NCBI GenBank assembly: GCA_018830225.1
Contig: JAHJSS010000018.1
Coordinates: 1 to 55,004 of the forward strand
DNA length: 55,004 nt
Direction of reading: 5' to 3'
Source: Nanobdellota archaeon
Lineage (GTDB): Archaea > Nanobdellota > Nanobdellia > Woesearchaeales > UBA11576
In this document: positions 9,877 to 19,140 of the stretch, one piece after another
How positions within the stretch are numbered: the stretch's first letter is position 1
How the letters are laid out: each line of letters opens with the position of its first letter
Program-made: the position numbers and the translations under genes
Notes under the pieces: model-generated
Told to the model about the DNA's origin: nothing
Seen by the model: the letters and a program-made list of their open reading frames with translations, nothing else
The model's database searches: none

Positions 9877-11235
9877 GTGATAAACGACTGGACAGATGCT
9901 AAGAATATGGCACGAGACATAATAGTAGGCAGGCTGGAAGCAGACAGGGAAAAGTACGGCACAAGGGGCATAGTACTTCTAGGTAAGCAATACGTGAAGA
10001 TGGGCAGAGTCACAAGCCTATCAAACAACATATACCTCGATGTAGCAGGAGCCCACGTCATGTTCATCTGCGGAAAGAGAGGTGGCGGAAAGTCATACAC
10101 GATGGGCGGCATCGCAGAAGGGATGGCAGACCTCCCGGATGATGTGAGACTGAACCTCAGCTTCATATTCCTGGACACGATGGGAGTATACTGGACAATG
10201 AAGTACCCTAACAAGAAAGACGAGGCACTCCTTGAGCAGTGGGGCTTCAAGCCGAAAGGCCTCGACATCGTCATCTACACTCCGATAAGCTACTATGAGA
10301 CATACAAGGAACAAGGCATACCAACTGATAGGCCATTCTCGATAAAACCTTCAGAGCTCGACGCGATGGACTGGTGCAGCGCATTCGACCTGAACCCGAA
10401 CGAACCAATGGGAATACTGATAGAACGGGTTGTCCACCAGCTCAGGAAGATAAAAGGGGACTATGACACCGACGACATGGTCCAGGCAGTGCAGCAGGAC
10501 ATAAGATCAGAGCAGATCACGAAAGACGCCCTCGAGAACAGGCTGCGCAGCACAGAGGCATGGGGAGTCTTCAACATAAAAGGCACCCCCCTGAGCGAAC
10601 TGGCAGCGCCAGGACAGGTGACGGTCCTTGACGTGAGCTGCTACGCAACAATGCCTGGAGGGTGGAAGATAAAATACCTCATAGTGGGGCTGGTATCGCA
10701 GAAACTCTTCCTACAGAGGATGGTAGCAAGGAAAAAAGAAGAGTTTGACATGGTCCACAGCACCATAGACTACTTCTCAACAGAGGATATATCCAAGAAG
10801 AAGCAGGAAATGCCTCTGGTATGGCTGGTCATCGATGAGGCGCACGAATTCCTGCCCAGGGACCCGAAAGACGCGAATGCAGCCACGATGCCTCTCATCA
10901 CAATAATGAGGGAAGGAAGGCAGCCAGGGATATCGCTGATACTGGCGACACAGCAGCCAGGAAAGATACACACAGATGTGATGACTCAAAGCGACATTGT
11001 GCTCTCACACAGGATAACCGCACGCATGGATGTTGAAGCGCTAGGACTTCTGACGCAGAGCTATATGCGTGAGGGGCTGACCCAAGCTGTCGATGACCTT
11101 CCAAGGGTGAAAGGCGCAGGCGTTATATTTGACGACTCCAACGAGAAGCTCTATCCCATGCGGGTAAGGCCAAGGTTCACCTGGCATGGCGGAGAAGCAC
11201 CATCTGCAGTCAAGATAAAAAAGACAGAGTTCTGA
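9877..11235 (+). CDS. HerA-like / DUF87 FtsK-HerA ATPase
   Basis: Walker A CGKRGGGKSYTMG; Walker B VWLVIDEAHEFLP; sensor-like LILATQQPGKI. Confidence 0.88.
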   Translation: MINDWTDAKNMARDIIVGRLEADREKYGTRGIVLLGKQYVKMGRVTSLSNNIYLDVAGAHVMFICGKRGGGKSYTMGGIAEGMADLPDDVRLNLSFIFLDTMGVYWTMKYPNKKDEALLEQWGFKPKGLDIVIYTPISYYETYKEQGIPTDRPFSIKPSELDAMDWCSAFDLNPNEPMGILIERVVHQLRKIKGDYDTDDMVQAVQQDIRSEQITKDALENRLRSTEAWGVFNIKGTPLSELAAPGQVTVLDVSCYATMPGGWKIKYLIVGLVSQKLFLQRMVARKKEEFDMVHSTIDYFSTEDISKKKQEMPLVWLVIDEAHEFLPRDPKDANAATMPLITIMREGRQPGISLILATQQPGKIHTDVMTQSDIVLSHRITARMDVEALGLLTQSYMREGLTQAVDDLPRVKGAGVIFDDSNEKLYPMRVRPRFTWHGGEAPSAVKIKKTEF

Positions 11236-11390
11236 AAAAAGACCGGAAAATAACTACAGAATAACCGTAAACCCTCCGCATAACCTGCTTTTTTCTGCAA
11301 ATCCTTCCCGAGCAAAAAGAAATCTTACGACCGCGTCGGAAGCATCACGGATTTCTGGACAAAGATTCTATTAAAACCCCTGACATATCA

Positions 11391-11768
11391 ATGAGCATGG
11401 TTTTCAGCAAAAACTTTGCAAGAGAAGTTGAAGGGAGCAACTTCCCGAAATGGGAAGAGATCTTCCTCTCAGCACAAGAGGAACGCGAAAGAGAACAGGT
11501 GGCACGCCAGGAAAACCTCTTCCTGATGAGGCAGTGCATCGCAGACGCACGCAACGTCCTCAAGGACGAGCACATGATGGACATGCAGAGCCATGTCCTG
11601 TCAATCGCGATGACACTCTTCAAGAAGAGGGCGAGCCATGCGGTGTACTACAAGGAAGATAGGTGCAAAGAGAAGTTCCTGAAGTACTGGGGGAAGTTCA
11701 AGCAGAAAAGACCAGAGACAGAAAAGACAGAGACAGCCTCTAAAGCAAAGGGGCAAAAGAAAAGATAG
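11391..11768 (+). CDS. Hypothetical helical protein
   Basis: 125-aa ORF with plausible composition, directly after the HerA-like gene on the same strand. Confidence 0.5.
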   Translation: MSMVFSKNFAREVEGSNFPKWEEIFLSAQEEREREQVARQENLFLMRQCIADARNVLKDEHMMDMQSHVLSIAMTLFKKRASHAVYYKEDRCKEKFLKYWGKFKQKRPETEKTETASKAKGQKKR

Positions 11769-11777
11769 CTCCAAAAA

Positions 11778-12029
11778 TTATTTCTTTTTCTTTTTTGATG
11801 CCTTCTTCTTCCGCTTCTCAGGACTGACCAGGTCGGGAGACATCTCAAGCTGAGCCTCTATCGGTGCCTTCTTCATAGATATCATAGAAGCGACAAACAT
11901 CAGGGCGAACACGAATCCCAAAGCAAAAGCCCAGTCCTCGCCTATCCTGTCTGTGTAGATGACAGTCAATATAAAACCAAGAATTGCTGCAAGCGCAAAA
12001 CTGCTTTTCAAAGGAGCGACTTTCCACAT
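11778..12029 (-). CDS. Small two-TM protein with Lys-rich tail
   Basis: Two hydrophobic segments and the tail KRKKKASKKKKK. Confidence 0.5.
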   Translation of the reverse strand: MWKVAPLKSSFALAAILGFILTVIYTDRIGEDWAFALGFVFALMFVASMISMKKAPIEAQLEMSPDLVSPEKRKKKASKKKKK

Positions 12030-12094
12030 ATTAGCACCTCTTTTTGATTGTAGATAACCTACAGTATAATGCTTTTAAATAGTTTTCGCAGATA

Positions 12095-13183
12095 CTATGC
12101 GAATTTAACGAAATTAAGCTTATCGACCTGCTTGCGGGCCTTCTCGATACCTTTCTCGAAGTCCTGCATGAACCTCTCCATCTTGCTGCAGGCGATGTCC
12201 TTGCACTCGCCGCAGAGCAAAGTGCCAGACTTGCACTTTTTGTAGATGTCCTGCAGTTCCTTGTCATCCTCAATGAGATGCTGCTTGTGCATCTCAAACA
12301 CCATGCACTTCTCTGGCTCACCGCCCATCTTCTTCTGAATCTCCACTGTCTCGCGCCCGCCGGTCAAGGCACGCTTCAGCTTCTTCTGAGCAGACTTGAC
12401 ATCCTCCGGAAGCACAATGCAAGACTCAGGCTTGGACTTAGACATCTTCAGGCTGCCATCAAGGCTCGGAGTGTACTTGTGGTAAAGTCCTGACGGGCGG
12501 AAGAACTTCTTGTCCTTTGTCCTGTCGACAATATCGCGCGTAAGGCGGATGTGAGGATCCTGGTCGATGCCGACAGGGATGATGCCCGGTCTCCTCTCCT
12601 CAAGCTGAGGATAAAGGATATCACCCACCTGGGTCACTGCGGACATTATGCGTCCAGGGTCTGCGTTGCCATAGATGGCGCGGAACTCATTGAGCGTTAT
12701 CTTCTTAGCGAACCCATAAGCAAGATGGACCACCTCCTTGTTCTCGGACTGGAAATAGAACACTGTCTTCTTAGGGTCGAGGCCCAACGCAAGATAAGCA
12801 GGGATGTGGAACTCAAGAGCACGCCTCTTGCCCTCCTCAAGAGAGACACCTCTTGCGGCAGCTGCCTCGAGATCAGCGACAAGGATGTATGCCTTTGCGC
12901 CATGGTCCTGGAAGTAACGGATGTTCTCGACAACCTGCTTGTTGCCGAAATGTATCTTATCATTAGTAGGCATGATTCCTGACAGGACATAGAACGGTTT
13001 CTTCTCCTTGATGCACTTCGAGATTATCTTAAGGTCCCTGCCTGCAAAGACAATCCCCCTCCTCATCAGCCTATTAGGCTCTGGAAAATCATCTACCTTG
13101 AACTCCTCCAGGCCAAAGTCCTTGATGACCTTGGCATAGTCCTCTGGAAGCTCTGCACCGTATGGGTCAATGATTTTTGCCAT
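12095..13183 (-). CDS. trpS: Tryptophanyl-tRNA synthetase (archaeal)
   Basis: Class I signature region MPTNDKIHFGNK, GIDQDPHIRLTRDIVDR and KMSKSK. Confidence 0.93.
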   Translation of the reverse strand: MAKIIDPYGAELPEDYAKVIKDFGLEEFKVDDFPEPNRLMRRGIVFAGRDLKIISKCIKEKKPFYVLSGIMPTNDKIHFGNKQVVENIRYFQDHGAKAYILVADLEAAAARGVSLEEGKRRALEFHIPAYLALGLDPKKTVFYFQSENKEVVHLAYGFAKKITLNEFRAIYGNADPGRIMSAVTQVGDILYPQLEERRPGIIPVGIDQDPHIRLTRDIVDRTKDKKFFRPSGLYHKYTPSLDGSLKMSKSKPESCIVLPEDVKSAQKKLKRALTGGRETVEIQKKMGGEPEKCMVFEMHKQHLIEDDKELQDIYKKCKSGTLLCGECKDIACSKMERFMQDFEKGIEKARKQVDKLNFVKFA

Positions 13184-13215
13184 GTGAGAACCACTGGATT
13201 TAGAGTATTTAAATC

Positions 13216-13677
13216 TTATTGCTTAAGCCACTCCTCGACAACCTTGAGCCCCGCCTCCCTGTTTGCAGGATATGCTGCGAGGCTGATCCTTATGTGAAAA
13301 CAGTCGCCGCTGTCGGTAAGGTAGAACTTGTTCTCTTTCAACAGCTTTGCCTTGTCCAGGCGGATGAAGAAATTGAGCTCGCTGTCAAGCCTTGACTCTG
13401 CCTGGGAACGTATGAGATTTACATGGCCCTCTGAAAGATTCTCCTTCAGATGGTTCAGGAACCTGGTAGTATGACGCTCCTTCTTGAGGAACACCTCAAA
13501 GATGGTTATCTTCCGCTCCTTAAACCCTGTCGCGATGGTGGTCTTCAGAGCGACCTTCTCTTTCTCAAGGTCGAAAGGGCAGAGTCCCTTAAGCGCCTCG
13601 CTGATCTTCCCGGTATCCTCCCCCTCGTGGGCGAACACGCTCAGCTTGACATTGTGGGCAAGTTTCATAGCATACAA
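13216..13677 (-). CDS. RNA-binding protein of the COG1325 exosome-associated type
   Basis: Small archaeal RNA-binding domain pattern (AHNVKLSVFAHEGEDTGKI...LLKENKFYLTDSGDCFHIRISLAAYP). Confidence 0.65.
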   Translation of the reverse strand: MYAMKLAHNVKLSVFAHEGEDTGKISEALKGLCPFDLEKEKVALKTTIATGFKERKITIFEVFLKKERHTTRFLNHLKENLSEGHVNLIRSQAESRLDSELNFFIRLDKAKLLKENKFYLTDSGDCFHIRISLAAYPANREAGLKVVEEWLKQ

Positions 13678-13720
13678 TAAAATCGAATGATTTATATAAG
13701 TTTATGAAAACAGTTACCGC

Positions 13721-14632
13721 ATGAAACATACTGTAGTAATAACGCTCATACTGGTCGGCGTCTTCTTCCTCTCACAGATTGTAGGGCTGGCCATAACAAA
13801 CCAGTACATCGCAGAGAAGGTTGTCAATGAGACGACCGGCGAAGTGATAAACATAACCTACAGCGGCCTGCCATTCGACATGCAGAGGCCTGAGGTGGAG
13901 GAGTCAAAGTCATACATCTTCATCCTCGGCGCAGTGCTGATAGGGACAGTCCTCGTGCTGCTGCTCGTGAAGTTCAGGGGATTCAAGATATGGAAGTTCT
14001 GGTTCTTCCTGTCGGTCACGCTCTGCCTGACCATAGCATTCTGGGCATTCCTATCGAAGCTTGGAGAGATAGGTCTTGGACTCGCTGTGGTGCTCGCGCT
14101 GGGAATCGCAATCATTAAGATATACCGCCCGAACATCATAGTCCACAATGTCAGCGAGATATTCATCTACGGGGGGCTGGCGGCGATATTCGTCCCGATA
14201 ATGAACCTTTATGCGGTCGTCATATTGCTGCTGCTAATCTCTGTCTATGACATGATAGCTGTCTGGCAGAGCAAGCACATGATAAAGATGGCACAGTTCC
14301 AGACAGAATCAAAGGTCTTCGCAGGACTCTCTATACCATACCAGCTGCCAAAGAAAAGTGAGGAAGCCGGCAAGAAGAAGTCAGGAGGCAAGAAGGTACA
14401 GGAAGCGGTGAAGAGCGCAATCCTCGGAGGAGGAGATATAGGATTCCCTCTGCTTTTCGCAGGAGTGCTCATGAAATCAGTGGGGTTCCTGAAAGTCCTT
14501 GTAGTGCCTGCAGCCGTGACAGTGGCCCTGTTCCTGCTGCTCTACTTCGCAAAGAAAGACAAGTTCTATCCTGCAATGCCTTTCATAACCGCAGGATGCT
14601 TCGTCGGCCTGGGCGTGCTGTGGCTTATCTGA
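13721..14632 (+). CDS. Presenilin-like A22 family intramembrane aspartyl protease
   Basis: LLLISVYDMIAVW (YD motif) and ILGGGDIGFPLLFAGV (GxGD motif) in a multi-TM protein. Confidence 0.88.
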   Translation: MKHTVVITLILVGVFFLSQIVGLAITNQYIAEKVVNETTGEVINITYSGLPFDMQRPEVEESKSYIFILGAVLIGTVLVLLLVKFRGFKIWKFWFFLSVTLCLTIAFWAFLSKLGEIGLGLAVVLALGIAIIKIYRPNIIVHNVSEIFIYGGLAAIFVPIMNLYAVVILLLLISVYDMIAVWQSKHMIKMAQFQTESKVFAGLSIPYQLPKKSEEAGKKKSGGKKVQEAVKSAILGGGDIGFPLLFAGVLMKSVGFLKVLVVPAAVTVALFLLLYFAKKDKFYPAMPFITAGCFVGLGVLWLI

Positions 14633-14677
14633 GAACCAGGCAGACGGCAGACAATTCAATTCTTATGGACTCTTGCT

Positions 14678-14956
14678 TTAAGTCCTTTCGAGAGAACGCT
14701 TGAGCTTGGGACTAAGCTTGTGCGCCCAGGTTATCCCCTTAAGGCTCACTGAGATCTTGTTGCTCTCCTCGAGATAAGCAAGTATCTGCATCAGGGTGTT
14801 ATGGTTGACCTGCTTCGGAAGCCTCTTCTTCAGCTCAGGGATAGTGAGGTATACACCTTCATTGTCCTCAAGCACCGCTTCCACCATAAGTATCGTGCTG
14901 AGGGTCGGCGAGTGGAATTTATTCTCTGTTTTTTCCTTCTTCAAGACAATCACCAA
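14678..14956 (-). CDS. Small wHTH-like protein
   Basis: VYLTIPELKKRLPKQVNHNTLMQILAYLEESNKISVSLKGITWAH. Confidence 0.5.
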   Translation of the reverse strand: MVIVLKKEKTENKFHSPTLSTILMVEAVLEDNEGVYLTIPELKKRLPKQVNHNTLMQILAYLEESNKISVSLKGITWAHKLSPKLKRSLERT

Positions 14957-15040
14957 TATTTACTAATCCGTAAATAATTGTTATATTAAAATGTTTGGGT
15001 CATGAGCAAACATTTAAAAAACATCTCCGCATATGGCCCT

Positions 15041-15318
15041 GCGGGCAGGCTAGGCCGGGAGGTTAGTCGTCTCCTGTAACCATCAACCGACTTACGATGG
15101 GGCTGAAGCCCGGGGAGAGGTCTGTCCAGGGCTTGCTGGTCTTGGCTTGGACAATGATACTCTGTCCTTAGGGACTGGCCTTACAGGGAATCGGGTCAGG
15201 CTGGGAACAGAGCAGCCCTAACCAGTTCGGTTGGTGCTCTAAGGGTAGCGGAGTTGAGGAAAGGTCAAGGTTAAACCATCAGGTTTTGGGCGGATCCATC
15301 TTTGGGCGTGCCTGCCTA
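15041..15318 (+). ncRNA. ffs: Signal recognition particle 7S RNA
   Basis: GGCTAGGCCGGGAGGTTAG...CTCCTGTAACC...GGGGCTGAAGCCC 5' domain. Helix 8 GGGTCAGGCTGGGAACAGAGCAGCCCTAACC with GGAA tetraloop. 5' GGCAGGC pairs with 3' GCCTGCC. Confidence 0.93.
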
Positions 15319-15466
15319 CTTCATTTTCCGATTTCTCTGGTATTTGCTGGATTGCTCAGACACGAAAAAAACACGGCCCTTTTTAAATAAACCTTTATAA
15401 ATTATAAAAAAATAAACAAAATGAGCGAAAGATTTAAATAGTAGTTTGTCACTATACTGAGGTACT

Positions 15467-15574
15467 ATGTCTTTTAGTGAAATGAGCGGACACTGGAATA
15501 TCAGCAACATAGACATTTCACTAAAGAGAGATGTCTTCACTGGCGTCTTTAACACATACACAATCAAGCGCTAA
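15467..15574 (+). CDS. 35-aa small ORF (MSFSEMSGHWNISNIDISLKRDVFTGVFNTYTIKR)
   Basis: ATG about 30 nt after TATA-like TTTAAATA at 15433-15440, consistent with a leaderless transcript. Below the ORF-track length cutoff. Confidence 0.4.
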   Translation: MSFSEMSGHWNISNIDISLKRDVFTGVFNTYTIKR

Positions 15575-15709
15575 CAAGGTCTTGTCTCAACGGACATGGA
15601 CTTTGTTGCGCGGATTATCAATTCTGGAGTAACAAGGTCCTTGTCAAGAGGCTAGGCTAAAGAGAGCGGAACGAGCAAAAACAAGCAAGGAGAAGCAAAC
15701 CAAACCCAG

Positions 15710-16606
15710 GTGTTGAGAGAAATGGAACAAGAAACCCCCCTGAGCCTAGAAGAAAGGATGAGATCTCCACGGAGAGTTGAGGTAGTAAGCAACATGAACG
15801 ACCTGAGGACAGGCCAGCTCATGACCCAGATAGAGAGCGCAAACAGAGCACTTAACTTCTTGAGACCAGGATCTCAGATTGTCCTCGTGGAAAGGAACCA
15901 CGATTACCTCGATGAGATACTCGCAAAGGTCCTTCCAGCATTGTGCCCGAACCACCTCTTGAGCTACCAGGACCATCACCTCCCGCACTACATAGTCCGA
16001 GACGGAAAGGTAGAGGTGTACCACAACCTTGAACAGGCATCGCCAGTCGTGCTGGTCAAGGCAAGGGTAAAGCACCCCTGCAGCCTCGCAGAGAAGGTCC
16101 CGAGGAAAGCAGTCTATTTCGGCAGGATATCTGAAAGGCATGACAGGAACAAGCTCATGATAGGAGATGTCTTAGGCCTGGAGGTTGTCGTGAGAGAATC
16201 TGCAGACGTCAGTGCTGTCGTAAAGCAGATACTGCAAATGCCATTCTTCAGGCTCGAGCATTATGAGCAGCACAGGAAACAGAACGGCTACAGCTCAGAC
16301 CACCTGAACATCAAATACGAGAACGGCAATGCTGCTATGAACGGCCTTGAGGTGGAGATACAAGTGACCACGCTGAAAAGCCACAAAGACAGCACGCATG
16401 ACCCTGACCAAGGCCACGACACTTCATACGGTGCAGAGAAGCTCGGCAGCAAGCACTATCTTGGCGACAGGCAGCTGGTAATAGTCGGAAACTCTGTAGA
16501 AGTTCCTGAGGACAAGTGCTCTGTCCAGAGGACTGATGGCCTGCTCGTAGCAAAGGTGCCCAACCCTATACATCCATACCTGCTCGTCGTGCCGCAGAGG
16601 GACTAG
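15710..16606 (+). CDS. RelA/SpoT-synthetase-domain-like nucleotidyltransferase
   Basis: RVKHPCSLAEKV, GDVLGLEVVV, RKQNGYSSDHLNI and VEIQVTT align in order with RVKHIYSIWRKM / FDVRAVRIV / PKPNGYQSIHTVV / VEIQIRT of (p)ppGpp synthetases. Confidence 0.72.
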   Translation: MLREMEQETPLSLEERMRSPRRVEVVSNMNDLRTGQLMTQIESANRALNFLRPGSQIVLVERNHDYLDEILAKVLPALCPNHLLSYQDHHLPHYIVRDGKVEVYHNLEQASPVVLVKARVKHPCSLAEKVPRKAVYFGRISERHDRNKLMIGDVLGLEVVVRESADVSAVVKQILQMPFFRLEHYEQHRKQNGYSSDHLNIKYENGNAAMNGLEVEIQVTTLKSHKDSTHDPDQGHDTSYGAEKLGSKHYLGDRQLVIVGNSVEVPEDKCSVQRTDGLLVAKVPNPIHPYLLVVPQRD

Positions 16607-16642
16607 AAAGCTTTATTATAATCAATTCTTTCTTTTTCTCTT

Positions 16643-17380
16643 ATGCAACCCAGCCCGGAACAGCAGAAGGCGATAGAGCAGCAGAAAGCGCAATGCATAT
16701 TCTGCCAGATAATAGACGAAAAGATACCCTCAAAAAAGGTGTATGAGGACAAGCTGCTGATAGGAATTCTAGACATAAACCCTGCATCAAAAGGCCATGT
16801 GCTGCTGATGCCAAAAGAGCACTACCCGATAATGCCGCTGATACCTCCTGAGACATTCAAGCATCTCATAGACAAGACCAAAGAGGTTGACGGCTGCATC
16901 AAGGAGGCCCTCCTGTGCAAGGAGACCACCATATTCATCGCTAACGGAGCGGCAGCAGGGCAGCAGAGCAGCCATTTCATGCTCCACATAATCCCGCGCG
17001 ATGGCGGGGACGGGCTTGAGATGCTGGATGTGGGCGGCGAAAAGGCTCCTGAAGGAGAGATAAAAGAGGTCGCTGCAAAGATAGGCCCGCACCTGAATGC
17101 TGTGCTGGCAAGAAACCTCCCTGCCTTGGGCCTCAAAGCGCCCTCAGGGACTCCACAAAAGGTCACAAAAGAGCAGCTGCTTCAGGTGATAGAATCAAAC
17201 CCCAAATTGAAGGAGATAATACTCAACAACCCAGAGCAGTTCAAGCAGCTGGTGCCGAAACACCCGCAGCTCAGCCAGCTGTTCCAGGACTTCGACCTCG
17301 ACGATATATTGAAACAAGTGATACAGAAATCAAAACTGAAAAAACCAGGGAAGCTGAGCCTGGATGAGGCCCTCAAGTGA
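16643..17380 (+). CDS. HIT-family protein 1 with C-terminal extension (central His of triad replaced by Met)
   Basis: CIFCQIIDEKIPSKKVYEDK...PASKGHVLLMPKEHY...NGAAAGQQSSHFMLHIIPR. Confidence 0.85.
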   Translation: MQPSPEQQKAIEQQKAQCIFCQIIDEKIPSKKVYEDKLLIGILDINPASKGHVLLMPKEHYPIMPLIPPETFKHLIDKTKEVDGCIKEALLCKETTIFIANGAAAGQQSSHFMLHIIPRDGGDGLEMLDVGGEKAPEGEIKEVAAKIGPHLNAVLARNLPALGLKAPSGTPQKVTKEQLLQVIESNPKLKEIILNNPEQFKQLVPKHPQLSQLFQDFDLDDILKQVIQKSKLKKPGKLSLDEALK

Positions 17381-17382
17381 AA

Positions 17383-17997
17383 ATGGCAGAATGCAGATAC
17401 TGCGAGCTCGCAGAGCAGAAACAGAACATGCTGTACGAGGATGAAATTGTCTTAGCAGTAATTCCTGAAAAAACAGCCACAAAAGGGCATGTCCTGGTGG
17501 TCGCAAAGGACCATCATGATAACATCCAGGAAATCGACGACAAGGAGCTGGAGCACATCTTCTACACAGCCAGCTTCGCGGCAACCTCATTATTCGAAAC
17601 CCTCGAAGCCCACGGCACGAACATAATAGCGAAGACAGGCAGCATGATCAAGAAAGGAGGGCACTTCCACATCGATGTTATTGCGAGGAAATCCGATGAC
17701 GGCCTGAACTTCCTCTGGACCCCGAAAAGGCTCCCTGAGGAAGAGATGAAAGAGGCCCAGGGCAAGATAAAAGACAAGTGCGACATGATAGGAGTCAAGA
17801 AAAAGAAAGAGGTCATCGACCTGGACAGAAAGCCTGAAAAGCTCGAATCCAGTGAAGAGAAGGCTCCTGAAGCAGAAGCGAACCCTCCTGCTGAGGAATA
17901 CAAAAAATACAAGAAAACAGAGAAGAAAAAAGCGAAAGAAGGTTCACATGAGGACAAGGAAAGCTACCTTGTCAAACAGCTGAGAAGGATGCCTTGA
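17383..17997 (+). CDS. HIT-family protein 2 (third His of triad replaced by Asp)
   Basis: CRYCELAEQ...ATKGHVLVVAKDHHDN...GGHFHIDVIAR. Immediately follows HIT protein 1. Confidence 0.82.
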   Translation: MAECRYCELAEQKQNMLYEDEIVLAVIPEKTATKGHVLVVAKDHHDNIQEIDDKELEHIFYTASFAATSLFETLEAHGTNIIAKTGSMIKKGGHFHIDVIARKSDDGLNFLWTPKRLPEEEMKEAQGKIKDKCDMIGVKKKKEVIDLDRKPEKLESSEEKAPEAEANPPAEEYKKYKKTEKKKAKEGSHEDKESYLVKQLRRMP

Positions 17998-18002
17998 CCA
18001 AT

Positions 18003-19094
18003 TCAATAAATCCTTTTCGGCTTGGAAATATCATCGAAATATTCCATTATTGACACGTCAGTCATGCAAGCCACAACATCAATCGTCCTCGATACAGCCT
18101 CCTCTTGCGGAAGGCCTTTGAACCTCTTCTCAATGACGTGCGTGAAAACCCTCTTTATCATATCCTGGGCCTTTGCAAACTCATCCTCAAGCCTGTCCTG
18201 CCCATAGACATTGTCATACATCCAGTCACGGACAACATCAAAAGCCTCTCTTCTTTCACCAGTAAAACAGACCCTCCCTTCCTTAAGGCTTGAACTGGCA
18301 AGCCCATAATTCAGCTCATCAAGAATACGGGACTTGTTGTACCTATCACCACAGCCCAAAACCCTAAGCTCTGCTTGAGGAAGGTCAGATTCCACAATCA
18401 CACCCAACTTCAGGAAATCTCTGATATCGCTCGATGTGTACGCAAACTTATCGGCATACGTGGCAACATCTCCTTCAGGAGTAAAAGGCTTCAAAGCGAC
18501 CGCGTCAATACTGCCTCCTCCTCTTGAATGATTAAGGATGCCATCCCTGGTCTCCAGGCTAAGGTTAATGCCTTTTCCGCCGTTCTCTATGCGGTCCACT
18601 ATCTCAAGACCATACCTTGCGTGATGAAACTCATAATCCTGATTCCCAAAAATCTCCCGCACTATTTCTGTAATCGCTCTTTCGCCTGCGTGGCCGAAAG
18701 GGGTATGACCATTGTCGTGGCCTATGCCTATGGCTCCACCAAGGTCAGGATTCAGGAACAAGAACTGGCAGTTCCGCACGGCAAGCTGGGCCACCTTTAT
18801 TACGTGAGTCAGCCTTGTGGTTATCTCCTGATTCACCGGATGCAGGGCTGTTTGCGACTTGTTCCTTAGCCTTGCATGACCATCAGACCAGACTAGTCGG
18901 TCATAATCCCTCTGGAAGATGGTACGCCAGTCACCATCATCCTCTTCCTCTCTCAGACGGCCTCTTGACTCTGAAGAAAGAGTGAACTGCTCTGCGAGAC
19001 CTAGGTGAAGCTTGATGCAACGCTCCTTATGCTCACGCTCAAGATCCTCCTGAATCTTCCTGCTACAAAGTACACGACCTGATAGATCTTCCAT
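18003..19094 (-). CDS. HD-domain dNTP triphosphohydrolase-like protein (dGTPase-like)
   Basis: RLTHVIKVAQLAVR...IGIGHDNGHTPFGHAGERAI. Confidence 0.85.
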   Translation of the reverse strand: MEDLSGRVLCSRKIQEDLEREHKERCIKLHLGLAEQFTLSSESRGRLREEEDDGDWRTIFQRDYDRLVWSDGHARLRNKSQTALHPVNQEITTRLTHVIKVAQLAVRNCQFLFLNPDLGGAIGIGHDNGHTPFGHAGERAITEIVREIFGNQDYEFHHARYGLEIVDRIENGGKGINLSLETRDGILNHSRGGGSIDAVALKPFTPEGDVATYADKFAYTSSDIRDFLKLGVIVESDLPQAELRVLGCGDRYNKSRILDELNYGLASSSLKEGRVCFTGERREAFDVVRDWMYDNVYGQDRLEDEFAKAQDMIKRVFTHVIEKRFKGLPQEEAVSRTIDVVACMTDVSIMEYFDDISKPKRIY

Positions 19095-19140
19095 AGTCTA
19101 ACCCCCTAAACAATTCCGGAAAACGATGCTCGTATAATAA

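Noticed and set aside
9877-11235. HerA-NurA end-resection or HerA-based defence operon
   Set aside because: Only the HerA-like ATPase is present. Neighbouring ORFs show no NurA, SIR2 or nuclease motifs, and TnpB is an adjacent insertion.
15316-15567. 83-aa minus-strand ORF
   Set aside because: Runs through the promoter and small ORF after SRP RNA; low-complexity hydrophobic, no support.
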